Assembly (NCBI GenBank): GCA_016718155.1
Contig: JADKEH010000014.1
Span: 62,001-126,000, forward strand
Source of the DNA: Candidatus Rhodoferax randersensis
GTDB lineage: Bacteria; Pseudomonadota; Gammaproteobacteria; Burkholderiales; Burkholderiaceae_C
Length of the DNA: 64,000 nt
Reading direction: 5' to 3'
The notes beneath the pieces are model-generated. The model was given only the letters and a program-made list of their open reading frames with translations, did not search any database and was not told the DNA's origin. The position numbers were made by a program, and so were the translations under genes. Shown piece by piece: positions 25,462 to 34,428 of the stretch. How positions within the stretch are numbered: position 1 is the first letter of the stretch; the number at the start of each line of letters is the position of its first letter.

Positions 25462-26736
25462 ATGGCCGACAAAGAAGATCTCTGCTACGTCTATACCCAG
25501 CTGCCAGGCACATTCGAATGGGTGCCCTGCGCCTCGCTAAAGGTCAAGGAGGTGGGTGCGGGCGCATTCCAAGGTACCTTCACCTACGGCAAGCGCTACC
25601 TTGCGCGGGCAAACGTCGTCGAGCTTGACCCGTACCATCTCAAGCTGACCGACAAGCCGCTGCAGTTCACCAAGCTCAAGGGCATTCCGGGCGCCTTGCG
25701 CGACGCCAGTCCCGATGCATGGGGCCGCCGAGTCATCCAAGCTCGCCTCGAACGAGAAGAGGCGGACATATCCGAAATGGAATACCTGCTCAACGGCCCT
25801 GATGACGGGGCAGGCAACTTGCGCTTCGGCTTGTCAGTTCAGCCCCCAGGCCCTGCCAAGCCATTCAACCGCACACACCAGCTCGAAGCCCTGTCCCGAG
25901 CGGCTGAGCAGCTAGAGCAGACAGGCAAGCTGCCTCACGAGATTTTGGAAAGCCTGGAACCTGGAACCAGCATGGGTGGCGCCCGCCCCAAGGTCACGGT
26001 CGAGGATGGCCACTGCCTCTATTTGGCAAAGCTTCCCGAAAAGCAGGACAAGCACAACATGCAACGCATCGAGTACGCGACGCTTGAACTCGCCCGCGCC
26101 GCCGGCTTGCATGTGTGTGGCACACGGATGGAAACGGTTGGCAAGGCAGAGGCGTTGTTGCTGCTGCGCTTCGACCGGGAATGGAACCCGCAGGCCAACG
26201 CCTATGCGCGGCATGGTCTGGTGTCGGGGCTCACCGTCCTGGACGCCGAGGATGGCTACAGCGGCCGCGACCGGTGGTCGTACTTGCTACTCGCCGACGA
26301 AATCCGCCGCTGGTCGGTCAAACCCGATGCTGACAGGCTGGAGCTGTTTCGCCGAATGGTCTTCAACGCGATGGTCACCAACAACGATGACCACCCGCGC
26401 AACCACGCTCTGCTGCGCACCCCCAGCGGCTGGCGCCTGTCCCCGGCCTATGACATCGTGCCGGTTCCCCTCATTTCCTTGGAGCGGCGCGACCTGGCGC
26501 TTGAGGCCGGGCGCCATGGCCGCGTGGCCAGCGTCTACAACCTCCTATCAGACTGCGCAAGCTTTGGTCTCAATCGTGAGGAAGCTCAGCAGGTCATCGA
26601 CAAGATGGTGGAGGTGGTTAAAGGTTGGCGCGAGTTGTTCGCGCGGCACAAAGTAGAGGAGCGCTCCGTCGAATACATTTCCGGCGCCATACTTCCGGAA
26701 TGCTTCTTCCGCCAGGAGCCGACCTCGGCTCATTGA
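25462..26736 (+). CDS. hipA: HipA-type Ser/Thr kinase toxin
   Basis: A 424-residue HipA-fold kinase. Residues about 10-110 are the HipA N1 region and the rest is HipA_C. Recognisable are SMGGARPKVTVED (nucleotide-binding loop), YLAKLPEK, and the catalytic/metal block VTNNDDHPRNHALL followed by LSPAYDIVP. Characterised HipA proteins phosphorylate glutamyl-tRNA synthetase and cause dormancy; the target here is not known. The reading frame is intact. The module interrupts the purine block between the importer and adenine deaminase. Confidence 0.9.
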   Translation: MADKEDLCYVYTQLPGTFEWVPCASLKVKEVGAGAFQGTFTYGKRYLARANVVELDPYHLKLTDKPLQFTKLKGIPGALRDASPDAWGRRVIQARLEREEADISEMEYLLNGPDDGAGNLRFGLSVQPPGPAKPFNRTHQLEALSRAAEQLEQTGKLPHEILESLEPGTSMGGARPKVTVEDGHCLYLAKLPEKQDKHNMQRIEYATLELARAAGLHVCGTRMETVGKAEALLLLRFDREWNPQANAYARHGLVSGLTVLDAEDGYSGRDRWSYLLLADEIRRWSVKPDADRLELFRRMVFNAMVTNNDDHPRNHALLRTPSGWRLSPAYDIVPVPLISLERRDLALEAGRHGRVASVYNLLSDCASFGLNREEAQQVIDKMVEVVKGWRELFARHKVEERSVEYISGAILPECFFRQEPTSAH

Positions 26737-26799
26737 CGTGCTGCGCCTGCTGCACTTGCCTGCGCTACAGTCCTGCAATCACGTTGCCACGAGTTGCCC

Positions 26800-27852
26800 A
26801 TGAACCCCCCGTCGATTGTCAACACCATTTCCCCCGAACGCCTGCCCGAGTTGCTGCGCGCCATGCCCAAAGCCGAGTTGCACATGCACATCGAGGGCTC
26901 GCTGGAGCCCGAGCTGATGTTTCAGTTGGCCCAGCGCAATGGCCTGAGCCTGCGCTACCCCAGCGTGGAGGCGCTGCGCGGTGCCTATGTGTTTGACAAC
27001 CTGCAGAGCTTTCTGGACATCTACCACGAGGGCACGCTGGTGCTCAAGACCGAGCAGGACTTCTACGACATGACGCACGCCTACCTGGCGCGTGCGGCGG
27101 CCGACCACGTGGTGCACGCCGAGGTATTTTTCGACACGCAGACCCACACCGGGCACGGCCTGCCAACCGAGGTGGTGATCCAGGGCCTGCACCGCGCCTG
27201 CGTCGATGCCCAAGCAGAATTTGGCATCAGCGCCTCGCTGATCCTGTGTTTCCTGCGCCATCTCAGCGAACAAGAGGCCTTTGAGTGCCTGGAGCAGGCG
27301 CTGCCCTGGCGCGACAAGATCGTGGGCATCGGCCTGGCCTCCAGCGAGGTGGGGCACCCGCCGGAAAAGTTTGCCAAGGTCTTTGCGCGCTGCAAGGAGT
27401 TGGGCTTTCGGCTGGTGGCACACGCGGGCGAGGAGGGCCCGCCGGCCTACATCTGGAGCGCGCTCGACGTGCTCAAGGTCGAGCGTATCGACCACGGCGT
27501 GCAGTCGCTGAAAGACCCGGCCTTGGTGGCGCGGCTGGTCAAGGACCGCATCCCGTTGACGGTGTGCCCCTTGTCCAACCTCAAGTTACGGGTGTTCCCC
27601 ACCCTGGCCGAACACAACCTGGGCGCCATGCTGGACGCCGGCATCGTGGCCACCGTCAACTCCGACGATCCGGCCTACTTTGGCGGCTACATCAACCAGA
27701 ACTTCACGCAGACCTTTACCGCGCTGGGGCTCAACTCGCAGCACGCCTACACGCTGGCGCGCAACAGCTTTGAGGCGAGCTTCATCGACGCGTCGGAGAA
27801 GCGCCGCCACATCGAACGGCTCGATACGGTGCTGGCGCATTTTATGGAGTAG
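26800..27852 (+). CDS. Adenine deaminase (adenosine-deaminase-like family)
   Basis: Zinc aminohydrolase converting adenine to hypoxanthine and ammonia (350 residues). Zinc ligands are in ELHMHIEGSLEPEL (H28, H30), HAGEEGPP and SDDPAYFGGY. Segments such as FYDMTHAYLARA, CFLRHLSEQEAFE and GLASSEVGHPPEKF are those of the bacterial adenine deaminase subgroup (as in Pseudomonas aeruginosa PA0148) rather than of adenosine deaminase proper. That subgroup call is from memory. The ATG at 26800 is chosen over an in-frame TTG six bases upstream. Its 3' end overlaps the convergent LysR gene by 11 bases. Confidence 0.85.
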   Translation: MNPPSIVNTISPERLPELLRAMPKAELHMHIEGSLEPELMFQLAQRNGLSLRYPSVEALRGAYVFDNLQSFLDIYHEGTLVLKTEQDFYDMTHAYLARAAADHVVHAEVFFDTQTHTGHGLPTEVVIQGLHRACVDAQAEFGISASLILCFLRHLSEQEAFECLEQALPWRDKIVGIGLASSEVGHPPEKFAKVFARCKELGFRLVAHAGEEGPPAYIWSALDVLKVERIDHGVQSLKDPALVARLVKDRIPLTVCPLSNLKLRVFPTLAEHNLGAMLDAGIVATVNSDDPAYFGGYINQNFTQTFTALGLNSQHAYTLARNSFEASFIDASEKRRHIERLDTVLAHFME

Positions 27853-28786
27853 GTACCCGGGGCTGCAAGGGCGCGGCTTCGTAATGCGTGGTCCACCAGG
27901 TCTCGCCCATTTGCCCTTGCAGCCATTCAATAAACCCGGTCACTTTGGCAGGCACCATGCGTGGCGACGGGTACACGGCATGGATTTCCTGCGGTGGCAG
28001 CGTCCAGGCGTTAAGCAGCGTCACCAGAGCACCACGCTGGATGGACTCGTGCACCACATAGGTTGGCAGTGCGGCAATGCCAAAGCCAGCGCATGCAGCC
28101 TCCATCAGCGCAGACTTGTTGTTGGAACGCAGTGGCCCATTGACCTGCACCGTCAGCGCCTCGCCCTTGGCACCCATGAAGTGCCAACGCGAATCACTTT
28201 GCACCGAGCTGCAAATCAGAGCCTCGTGCGACGCCAGCTCACGCAGGGTCATGGGCTCGCCGCGGCGGGTCAAATAGTCGGGGGCGGCGACTAGCGACCA
28301 CGGGTTCAGGCCCAAATAACGTGCGCCCAAGGTGGAGTCCGCCAGCCGCCCCATGCGAATGGCCACGTCAATGCCTTGCTCCACCATGTTCACAAGGTGG
28401 TCATCAAACAGCAGTTCAACACGCAGCCTGGGGTTGGCTTGAAGAAAACGCAATACCAGTGGCGCCAGCACGCGTCGGCCAAAATCCATCGTGGTGCTGA
28501 TGCGCAGGCCCCCTTGCACTTGCGATTGCATCAAGGCGGCAACAGTCTGCGCTTCTTCCACATGGTGCGCAATCAGCTTGCATTTCTCGTAGTACAGCGA
28601 GCCAATTTCCGTGGGCGACACGCCATGCGTGCTGCGGTGTAGCAAACGCGAACCGAGTTGCTTTTCCAGTTGCGCCACCAACTTCGTGGCCGCTGGTTGT
28701 CCGATGCCAATGTCGGCTGCCGCCTTGCTGAAAGAGCCCAAGTCAACGACGCGAACAAAGAGTTTGGCAGCTTGAAACCGGTCCAT
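27842..28786 (-). CDS. LysR-family transcription regulator
   Basis: A 314-residue regulator starting MDRFQAAKLFVRVVDLGSFS with an N-terminal winged helix (AAADIGIGQPAATKLVAQLE) and a substrate-binding-like effector domain. It is divergent from the tctC-hyi-glxR-ttuD genes, which it probably controls through the LTTR box at 28822. The effector may be an intermediate of glyoxylate/glycerate metabolism; this is inference from position. The start at 28786 excludes 77 unrelated codons upstream. Confidence 0.9.
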   Translation of the reverse strand: MDRFQAAKLFVRVVDLGSFSKAAADIGIGQPAATKLVAQLEKQLGSRLLHRSTHGVSPTEIGSLYYEKCKLIAHHVEEAQTVAALMQSQVQGGLRISTTMDFGRRVLAPLVLRFLQANPRLRVELLFDDHLVNMVEQGIDVAIRMGRLADSTLGARYLGLNPWSLVAAPDYLTRRGEPMTLRELASHEALICSSVQSDSRWHFMGAKGEALTVQVNGPLRSNNKSALMEAACAGFGIAALPTYVVHESIQRGALVTLLNAWTLPPQEIHAVYPSPRMVPAKVTGFIEWLQGQMGETWWTTHYEAAPLQPRVPTP

Positions 28787-28821
28787 GGTCAAAGTAGACC
28801 ACGAGCCTCGTGTAATCGCAA

Positions 28822-28838
28822 TATTCCAAAAAGGAATA
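28822..28838. promoter_or_regulatory. LysR-type operator (T-N11-A box)
   Basis: TATTCC-AAAAA-GGAATA is a perfect inverted repeat of the T-N11-A class, 36 bases before the lysR start and 149 bases before tctC. A third ATTCC half-site lies at 28845-28849, suiting activation and repression sites. Confidence 0.65.
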
Positions 28839-28986
28839 ACCGTAATTCCAGGCGCGCTACTTCCACCAAGCAAGTAGGCTGAGACATGATCATCTGCCAA
28901 ACACGCAAAGCACACAGGTGCACAGCAGGCATTCAGGCGGCGGATATCGAAGCCATCCCGACTTAAACACAAACTGGAGAAGAATA

Positions 28987-29961
28987 GTGAAGCACCTTCG
29001 GCCCCACGCGATTGCATTCAGTATTTTCGCGGCCCTGCTACCTGGCGTGGCGGCAGCGCAGGCCTACCCCACCAAACCGGTGCGCCTGGTGGTGCCCTTC
29101 GCCCCCGGCGGCACGACCGACCTCATAGCGCGGTTCATTTCGACAAAGATGGGCGTTGCGCTCGGCCAAACCGTTGTTGTGGACAACAGAGGGGGTGCTG
29201 GCGGCGCCATCGGTGCGGCTGAGGTTGCCAAGGCGTCGCCTGACGGCTACACGCTGCTCATGTCTTCGGTCTCGACGATGGCTACCAATCCGGCCATCAA
29301 CCCCAAGACGCCTTACGACCCGAACGCAGACTTTGCGCACATCATCAACGTTGCTGCAACGCCCATGGTCATTGCAGTCAATCCGTCCTTTGCGGCCAAA
29401 GACTACAAGAGCTTTGCCGATCTGCTACGCAAGGAGCCCGGCAAGCACAGCTTCGCGTCTGCTGGACCCGGATCCATTGGCCACTTGTTGGCCGAGATCT
29501 ACAAGAGCACAGCCAAGGTGTACGTCACCCACATTCCCTATCGCGGTTCAGGCCCGGCCTTGAACGACGCGGTGGCGGGACAGGTGGCCATCGTGGTTGA
29601 CAACCTTCCCACTGCGTTGCCCTTTATCAACGACAAGCGCTTGACGCCTATCGTCGTGGCGGCCCCTAAACGCCTCGCGCAACTGCCAAACGTCCCGACA
29701 TTTGCTGAAGTGGGCCTGCCCAATGTCAACCGCATGTCCTTCTTGGGTGTGTCGGCACCAAAAGGCACGCCTCAGGCAGTGGTCGACAAGTTGAACGCGG
29801 CCGTGAAGGCTGCCTTGGCGGACGCCAGCGTCAAAGAGCGCATTGAAGCCACTGGCGCCATCGTGGTGGGCAACTCCGCCACGGAGTACCAAACACAGGT
29901 AAAGGACGAGTTGGCAATCTACCAACGCGTGGTGAAAGAGCAAGCGCTAAAGCCCGATTGA
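28987..29961 (+). CDS. Bug-family (tctC) periplasmic solute receptor
   Basis: A 324-residue exported receptor of the tripartite tricarboxylate transporter family. The signal peptide ends near GVAAAQA, and the mature protein begins YPTKPVRLVVPFAPGGTTDL, the Bug-family hallmark. VDNRGGAGGAIGAAEVAKA and SFLGVSAPKGTP follow. No tctA/tctB membrane genes are present here, as is common in Burkholderiales, so it may act with a distant transporter or as a sensor. The GTG at 28987 has a GGAGA ribosome site. Confidence 0.9.
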   Translation: MKHLRPHAIAFSIFAALLPGVAAAQAYPTKPVRLVVPFAPGGTTDLIARFISTKMGVALGQTVVVDNRGGAGGAIGAAEVAKASPDGYTLLMSSVSTMATNPAINPKTPYDPNADFAHIINVAATPMVIAVNPSFAAKDYKSFADLLRKEPGKHSFASAGPGSIGHLLAEIYKSTAKVYVTHIPYRGSGPALNDAVAGQVAIVVDNLPTALPFINDKRLTPIVVAAPKRLAQLPNVPTFAEVGLPNVNRMSFLGVSAPKGTPQAVVDKLNAAVKAALADASVKERIEATGAIVVGNSATEYQTQVKDELAIYQRVVKEQALKPD

Positions 29962-30053
29962 CTCGCGGCAGCGAGACGGCTTGAATTGCCACTATCAGTC
30001 ATGCAGAAGAACCAGCGTTCTGCATTGACCGCAACAGACCTACAGAGAAAACG

Positions 30054-30830
30054 ATGCCCAACTTCGCTGCCAACTTGACCATGCTGTTTACCGAGCTGCC
30101 GTTTTTGGAGCGGTTTGACGCCGCCGCCAAAGCCGACTTCAAGGCGGTGGAATTTTTGTTTCCATACGCCTTTGCCGTCGAAGACATCCAACAAAGACTT
30201 GGCGCCAACCGACTCAAGCTGGTGTTACACAACCTGCCCGCGGGCGACTGGGACGCCGGTGAGCGCGGCATCGCCTGCTTGCCAGACCGGGTGCAGGAGT
30301 TCCGAGACGGCGTTGCCACCGCCATACGCTACGCCAAAGGTTTAGGCGTGGGCCAACTCAATTGCCTGGCAGGCAAAGCGCCGGCCGGGGTTGCCAGCGA
30401 TATGTTGCGCCAAACCTTCGTGAGCAACCTGCGCTACGCGGCGGCGGAGCTGGGTGCGGTGGGCTTGCGATTGCTAATTGAGCCCATCAACACCTACGAC
30501 ATTCCAGGCTTCTACTTGAACCGCACGCAGCAGGCGCTGGAGATTCTGGACGAGGTAGACGCCGACAACGCCTATTTGCAGTACGACATTTACCACGCCC
30601 AGCGCATGGAAGGCGAACTGGGCGCCACCCTCCAAAAGCATCTGGACCGCATCGGCCATATCCAGTTGGCAGACAACCCTGGCCGCAATGAGCCAGGCAC
30701 GGGCGAGATCAACTACGCTTGGCTGTTCAAGCACCTGGATTGCATTGGGTACGCCGGTTGGATAGGCTGTGAGTACAAGCCCGCCACCACCACAACGGAT
30801 GGATTGGGTTGGCGTGAACGGCTGGCGTGA
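30054..30830 (+). CDS. hyi: Hydroxypyruvate isomerase
   Basis: A 258-residue TIM-barrel isomerase interconverting hydroxypyruvate and tartronate semialdehyde. Family features: ANLTMLFTELPFLERF, KAVEFLFPY, LLIEPINTYDIPGFYLN, YLQYDIYHAQRMEGEL, IGHIQLADNPGRNEPGTGEI. The glutamate/aspartate/histidine metal-binding set of the fold is present. It sits with glxR and ttuD in one run of genes. Confidence 0.93.
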   Translation: MPNFAANLTMLFTELPFLERFDAAAKADFKAVEFLFPYAFAVEDIQQRLGANRLKLVLHNLPAGDWDAGERGIACLPDRVQEFRDGVATAIRYAKGLGVGQLNCLAGKAPAGVASDMLRQTFVSNLRYAAAELGAVGLRLLIEPINTYDIPGFYLNRTQQALEILDEVDADNAYLQYDIYHAQRMEGELGATLQKHLDRIGHIQLADNPGRNEPGTGEINYAWLFKHLDCIGYAGWIGCEYKPATTTTDGLGWRERLA

Positions 30831-30891
30831 TTTCTCAGACGAATCGAACCAACCATTGATTGACACCACGAGTAAGCACAGGAGCCCCGAC

Positions 30892-31797
30892 ATGTCTACC
30901 CAGTCTCTCAAACTCGGCTTCGTCGGCTTGGGCATCATGGGCACGCCCATGGCGGGTCATCTGCTCAAAGCGGGCCACACACTGTTCGTCCATTCGCGGT
31001 CGTCGGTGCCCGAGGGCCTCATTGCGGCTGGGGCCACGGCGTGTGCCAGTGGTCAAGCGGTTGCGCAGCAGGCCGACATCGTATTCATCATGGTGCCCGA
31101 CACTCCCCACGTGGCCGATGTACTGTTCAGCGCCAACGGTGTGGGTGCGGGCTTGAGCGCGGGCAAGACGGTGGTGGACATGAGTTCCATTTCCCCGATC
31201 GAAACCAAGGTGTTTGCAACGAAGATAAACGCCCTAGGCTGCGACTACCTGGACGCCCCAGTCTCAGGCGGAGAAGTGGGTGCGAAGAACGCCACTTTGT
31301 CCATCATGGTGGGGGGTTCCGAGGCCGTATTTGCCAAGGTAAAGCCCTTGTTTGAATTGATAGGCAAGAACATCACTTTGGTGGGCGGCAATGGTGATGG
31401 TCAAACAGCTAAGGTGGCCAACCAGATCATTGTGGCGCTGAACATTGAGGCGGTGGCCGAGGCGCTGTTGTTTGCCGCCAAAGCCGGGGCGGACCCAGCG
31501 CGTGTGCGCCAAGCACTGATGGGCGGGTTTGCGTCGTCCAAGATTTTGGAAGTGCATGGCGAGCGCATGATCAAGCGCACATTCGAGCCAGGCTTTCGCA
31601 TTGAGCTGCACCAGAAGGACTTAAACCTGGCGCTGGCCAGTGCACGCGCCTTGGGTGTGTCCCTGCCCAATACCGCCACGGCCCAGGAGCTCTTCAATTC
31701 CTGCGCGGCGCGTGGTGGCAAGGCATGGGACCACTCTGCCATGGTGCGCGCATTGGAGGGTATGGCCAATTTTGAAATTGGACAAAACGCGCCATGA
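30892..31797 (+). CDS. glxR: Tartronate semialdehyde reductase
   Basis: A 301-residue beta-hydroxyacid dehydrogenase (2-hydroxy-3-oxopropionate reductase) making D-glycerate. The Rossmann motif GFVGLGIMGTPMAGHLL is at the N-terminus, DAPVSGGEVGAKN is the substrate loop, and the catalytic lysine lies in GDGQTAKVANQI. The ATG at 30892 has an AGGAG site; upstream frame into hyi is rejected. It overlaps ttuD by 4 bases. garR is the synonym used in glucarate operons. Confidence 0.92.
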   Translation: MSTQSLKLGFVGLGIMGTPMAGHLLKAGHTLFVHSRSSVPEGLIAAGATACASGQAVAQQADIVFIMVPDTPHVADVLFSANGVGAGLSAGKTVVDMSSISPIETKVFATKINALGCDYLDAPVSGGEVGAKNATLSIMVGGSEAVFAKVKPLFELIGKNITLVGGNGDGQTAKVANQIIVALNIEAVAEALLFAAKAGADPARVRQALMGGFASSKILEVHGERMIKRTFEPGFRIELHQKDLNLALASARALGVSLPNTATAQELFNSCAARGGKAWDHSAMVRALEGMANFEIGQNAP

Positions 31798-33098
31798 AGC
31801 CCGCATCGCCCCGGTCGGCCAGCCCGCAAGAGGCGCTGCTGCGCCGCATGTTCGACGCGGCCATCGCCAGCGCGCAGCCCGCTGTGTGTGTGCCAAAGCA
31901 CTTGCCACGGGCGCAGTCGCTGGGCGAGGGGCGCCTCATCGTCATCGGCGCTGGCAAGGCATCTGCTGCCATGGCTCGTGCCGTGGAAGACCACTGGGCC
32001 GGGCCCTTGTCGGGGCTGGTGGTGACACGTTATGGTTATGGCGTGGCATGCCAGCGTATTGAAATTGCCGAGGCCGCCCACCCGGTCCCCGACAGTGCGG
32101 GCCTGCAGGCGGCGCAGCGTATGTTGGGCCTGGTTTCTGGTTTGACCGCAGAGGATCTGGTGCTGTGCCTGATATCAGGCGGAGGCTCGTCCCTGTTGCC
32201 GCTGCCCCTGCCCGGCCTGACATTGGCCATGAAACAAGAGGTCGGACGCGCCCTGCTCAAATCTGGCGCCACCATCAGCGAGATGAACTGTGTGCGCCGC
32301 CATTTGTCTGCCATCAAGGGGGGAAGGTTGGCGGCAGCGTGTTACCCGGCACGTGTGCTGACCCTGCTGATTTCCGATGTGCCGGGCGACTTGCCGATAG
32401 ACATTGCGTCGGGCCCCACCGTGGCGGATCCCACCACGTGCGCCGATGCGTTGGACATCGTTTGTCGATATGGTATTGAGTTACCTGCTGCAGTACGCGA
32501 CGTGCTGGAATCGGGCCGGGGCGAATCGCTCAAGCCGGGTGATGCCCGCCTGGCCGACTGTCAGGTGCGCATGGTTGCCACGCCGCAGATGGCCTTGGAG
32601 GCGGCGGCTGCCGTGGCTCGCCAAGCGGGCTATGCCGCGCACATATTGGGCGATGCGCTTGAAGGTGAAGCGCGCGATGTCGGCAAGGTCTTGGCTGGCA
32701 TGGCGCTGCAAGTGGCTAAGCGCAAGCAACCCTTTGCCGCACCCTGCGTGCTGCTCTCGGGGGGCGAAACCACGGTCACCCTGCGCGGCAATGGCAAAGG
32801 CGGGCGCAATGTGGAATGCCTGTTGTCCATGGCGCGGGCACTGGGCGGCCACCCCGACATCCACGCGCTCGCGGGCGACACCGATGGCGTGGATGGTCAA
32901 GAAGAAATTGCCGGTGCGGTGTGCGGCCCCGACACTTTGCAACGCGCATTTGCCCAAGGCATCAACCCCGCCCAGGCGCTGGACAAGAACGACGGCCATG
33001 GTTTCTTTGGGGCCCTGGGCGACTCGGTGGTGACCGGCCCCACGCTGACCAACGTCAATGATTTTCGGGCCATCGTGATCGACACCCCGATCGCTTAG
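31794..33098 (+). CDS. ttuD: Glycerate 2-kinase (TtuD/MOFRL family)
   Basis: A 434-residue kinase phosphorylating D-glycerate. The N-terminal DUF4147 domain has VIGAGKASAAMARAVE and LISGGGSSLLPLPLPG; SDVPGDLPIDIASGPTVADP is conserved; the MOFRL domain ends the protein (LSGGETTVTLRGNGKGGRN, NDGHGFFGALGDSVVTGPT). The family was once named hydroxypyruvate reductase, from Agrobacterium TtuD. A heavily deleted relative lies at 40262. Confidence 0.9.
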   Translation: MKPASPRSASPQEALLRRMFDAAIASAQPAVCVPKHLPRAQSLGEGRLIVIGAGKASAAMARAVEDHWAGPLSGLVVTRYGYGVACQRIEIAEAAHPVPDSAGLQAAQRMLGLVSGLTAEDLVLCLISGGGSSLLPLPLPGLTLAMKQEVGRALLKSGATISEMNCVRRHLSAIKGGRLAAACYPARVLTLLISDVPGDLPIDIASGPTVADPTTCADALDIVCRYGIELPAAVRDVLESGRGESLKPGDARLADCQVRMVATPQMALEAAAAVARQAGYAAHILGDALEGEARDVGKVLAGMALQVAKRKQPFAAPCVLLSGGETTVTLRGNGKGGRNVECLLSMARALGGHPDIHALAGDTDGVDGQEEIAGAVCGPDTLQRAFAQGINPAQALDKNDGHGFFGALGDSVVTGPTLTNVNDFRAIVIDTPIA

Positions 33099-33184
33099 TA
33101 GGCGGGCAGTTGCTGAGCGCGCCTTGATCGACTGTTCAACGAACAGCATCAAGGTCTTTTGCGGTGAATCCGGGCGTGTTGGCG

Positions 33185-34408
33185 CTACATCAGCAAGTCG
33201 TGCAGCGCGCGCGCGATCACCTTGGTGGCACGGCGCAGGTCTTCCAGCTCCAGCCGCTCATCAGCGCGTTTGGCGTGCGATTCGAGCACGGTGCGTGGCC
33301 CGGCGCCGTAGATCACGCCGGGAATGCCGGCCTCGCAGAACAGCCGCACATCGGTGTACAGGGGCGTGCCCAGCGCGGGAATCGGCTCGCCAAACACCGC
33401 TTGCCCGTGCTGCTGGATCGCATCTACCAGCGGCTGGTTGCCAGGTAGCGGCCGCATGGACTTGGCCAGCAGCATGCGATGCACATCGACCGTGACGCCG
33501 GCTTTTTGCGCAGCGGTCTCGGCAATGAGCTGGCGCAATCCGGCTTCGACCTCGGCCGGGTTCTCCTCGGGGATCATGCGCCGGTCGAGCTTGAAGGTCA
33601 CCCGCCCCGGAACCACATTGGTGTTGGTGCCGCCCTCGATCAGGCCGACGTTCAGGTAAGGGTGCGTGATGCCTGCCACCTGGGAGCGCACCTGCTTGTA
33701 CAGCGTGTTCTGCGCGTAGAGCGCATTGAGGATGTGCACCGCCGCCTGCAGCGCGTCCACGCCCGAGTCGGGAATGGCGGCGTGGGCCATTTTGCCGTGC
33801 ACGGTGACTTGCATTTGCAGGCAGCCGTTGTGCGCGGTGATGACCTGGTAGCTGAAGCCGGCGGCGATCATCAGGTCCGGGTGAATCACCTTGTGTTTGA
33901 GCAGCCAGCCGGGTCCGAGCTCGCCGCCAAACTCTTCGTCGTAGCTGAACAGCAACTCCACGCAGCCGACCTTGGGCCTAGCCACCGCCTCCAGCGCGCG
34001 CACGGCAAAGGCGTAGGTGGAGAAGTCGCACTTGCTCACCGCCGCCGCGCGGCCGTAGATCCTGCCGTTCTCGATCTCGCCGCCGTAGGGGTTCTTGGTC
34101 CAGCCCTCGCCGGGCGGCACCACATCGCCATGCGCGTTGAGCAGCACGGTGCGCCCCGGCCCATAGGGACGGCGCACCAGCAGGTTGGTGATGCTTTGCA
34201 GTCCGGCGGCGCGTACCTCGGCCTCGGGCACGGGGTGCTTCTCGGCCGGCAGGCCCATGGCCTGCAGCAACTCGGCCGCGCGCTCGGCGTGGGGTGCGTT
34301 GTTGCCGGGCGGCGTGTCGGTGGGCACCTGGATCAGGGCCTGCAGAAAGCGCACCTGCTCGTCAAAGTGGCTGTCAATCCAGGCGTCGAGTTGTTGGTAG
34401 GTGTTCAT
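33185..34408 (-). CDS. M20-family amidohydrolase/deacetylase
   Basis: A 407-residue di-zinc peptidase-fold hydrolase (ArgE/DapE/CPG2 group). Metal-site motifs: LLNAHGDVVPPG, YDEEFGGELGPGW and the dimerisation-domain histidine in HGKMAHAAIPDSG; the C-terminal metal histidine falls late in the protein. The substrate is unknown. It begins 20 bases after the allC stop in the puuE-uraD/allC direction, so it may act on a ureide or N-carbamoyl compound of purine breakdown, but other amide substrates are possible. Confidence 0.82.
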   Translation of the reverse strand: MNTYQQLDAWIDSHFDEQVRFLQALIQVPTDTPPGNNAPHAERAAELLQAMGLPAEKHPVPEAEVRAAGLQSITNLLVRRPYGPGRTVLLNAHGDVVPPGEGWTKNPYGGEIENGRIYGRAAAVSKCDFSTYAFAVRALEAVARPKVGCVELLFSYDEEFGGELGPGWLLKHKVIHPDLMIAAGFSYQVITAHNGCLQMQVTVHGKMAHAAIPDSGVDALQAAVHILNALYAQNTLYKQVRSQVAGITHPYLNVGLIEGGTNTNVVPGRVTFKLDRRMIPEENPAEVEAGLRQLIAETAAQKAGVTVDVHRMLLAKSMRPLPGNQPLVDAIQQHGQAVFGEPIPALGTPLYTDVRLFCEAGIPGVIYGAGPRTVLESHAKRADERLELEDLRRATKVIARALHDLLM

Positions 34409-34428
34409 GGCGAATCCGATTGAGAAAG

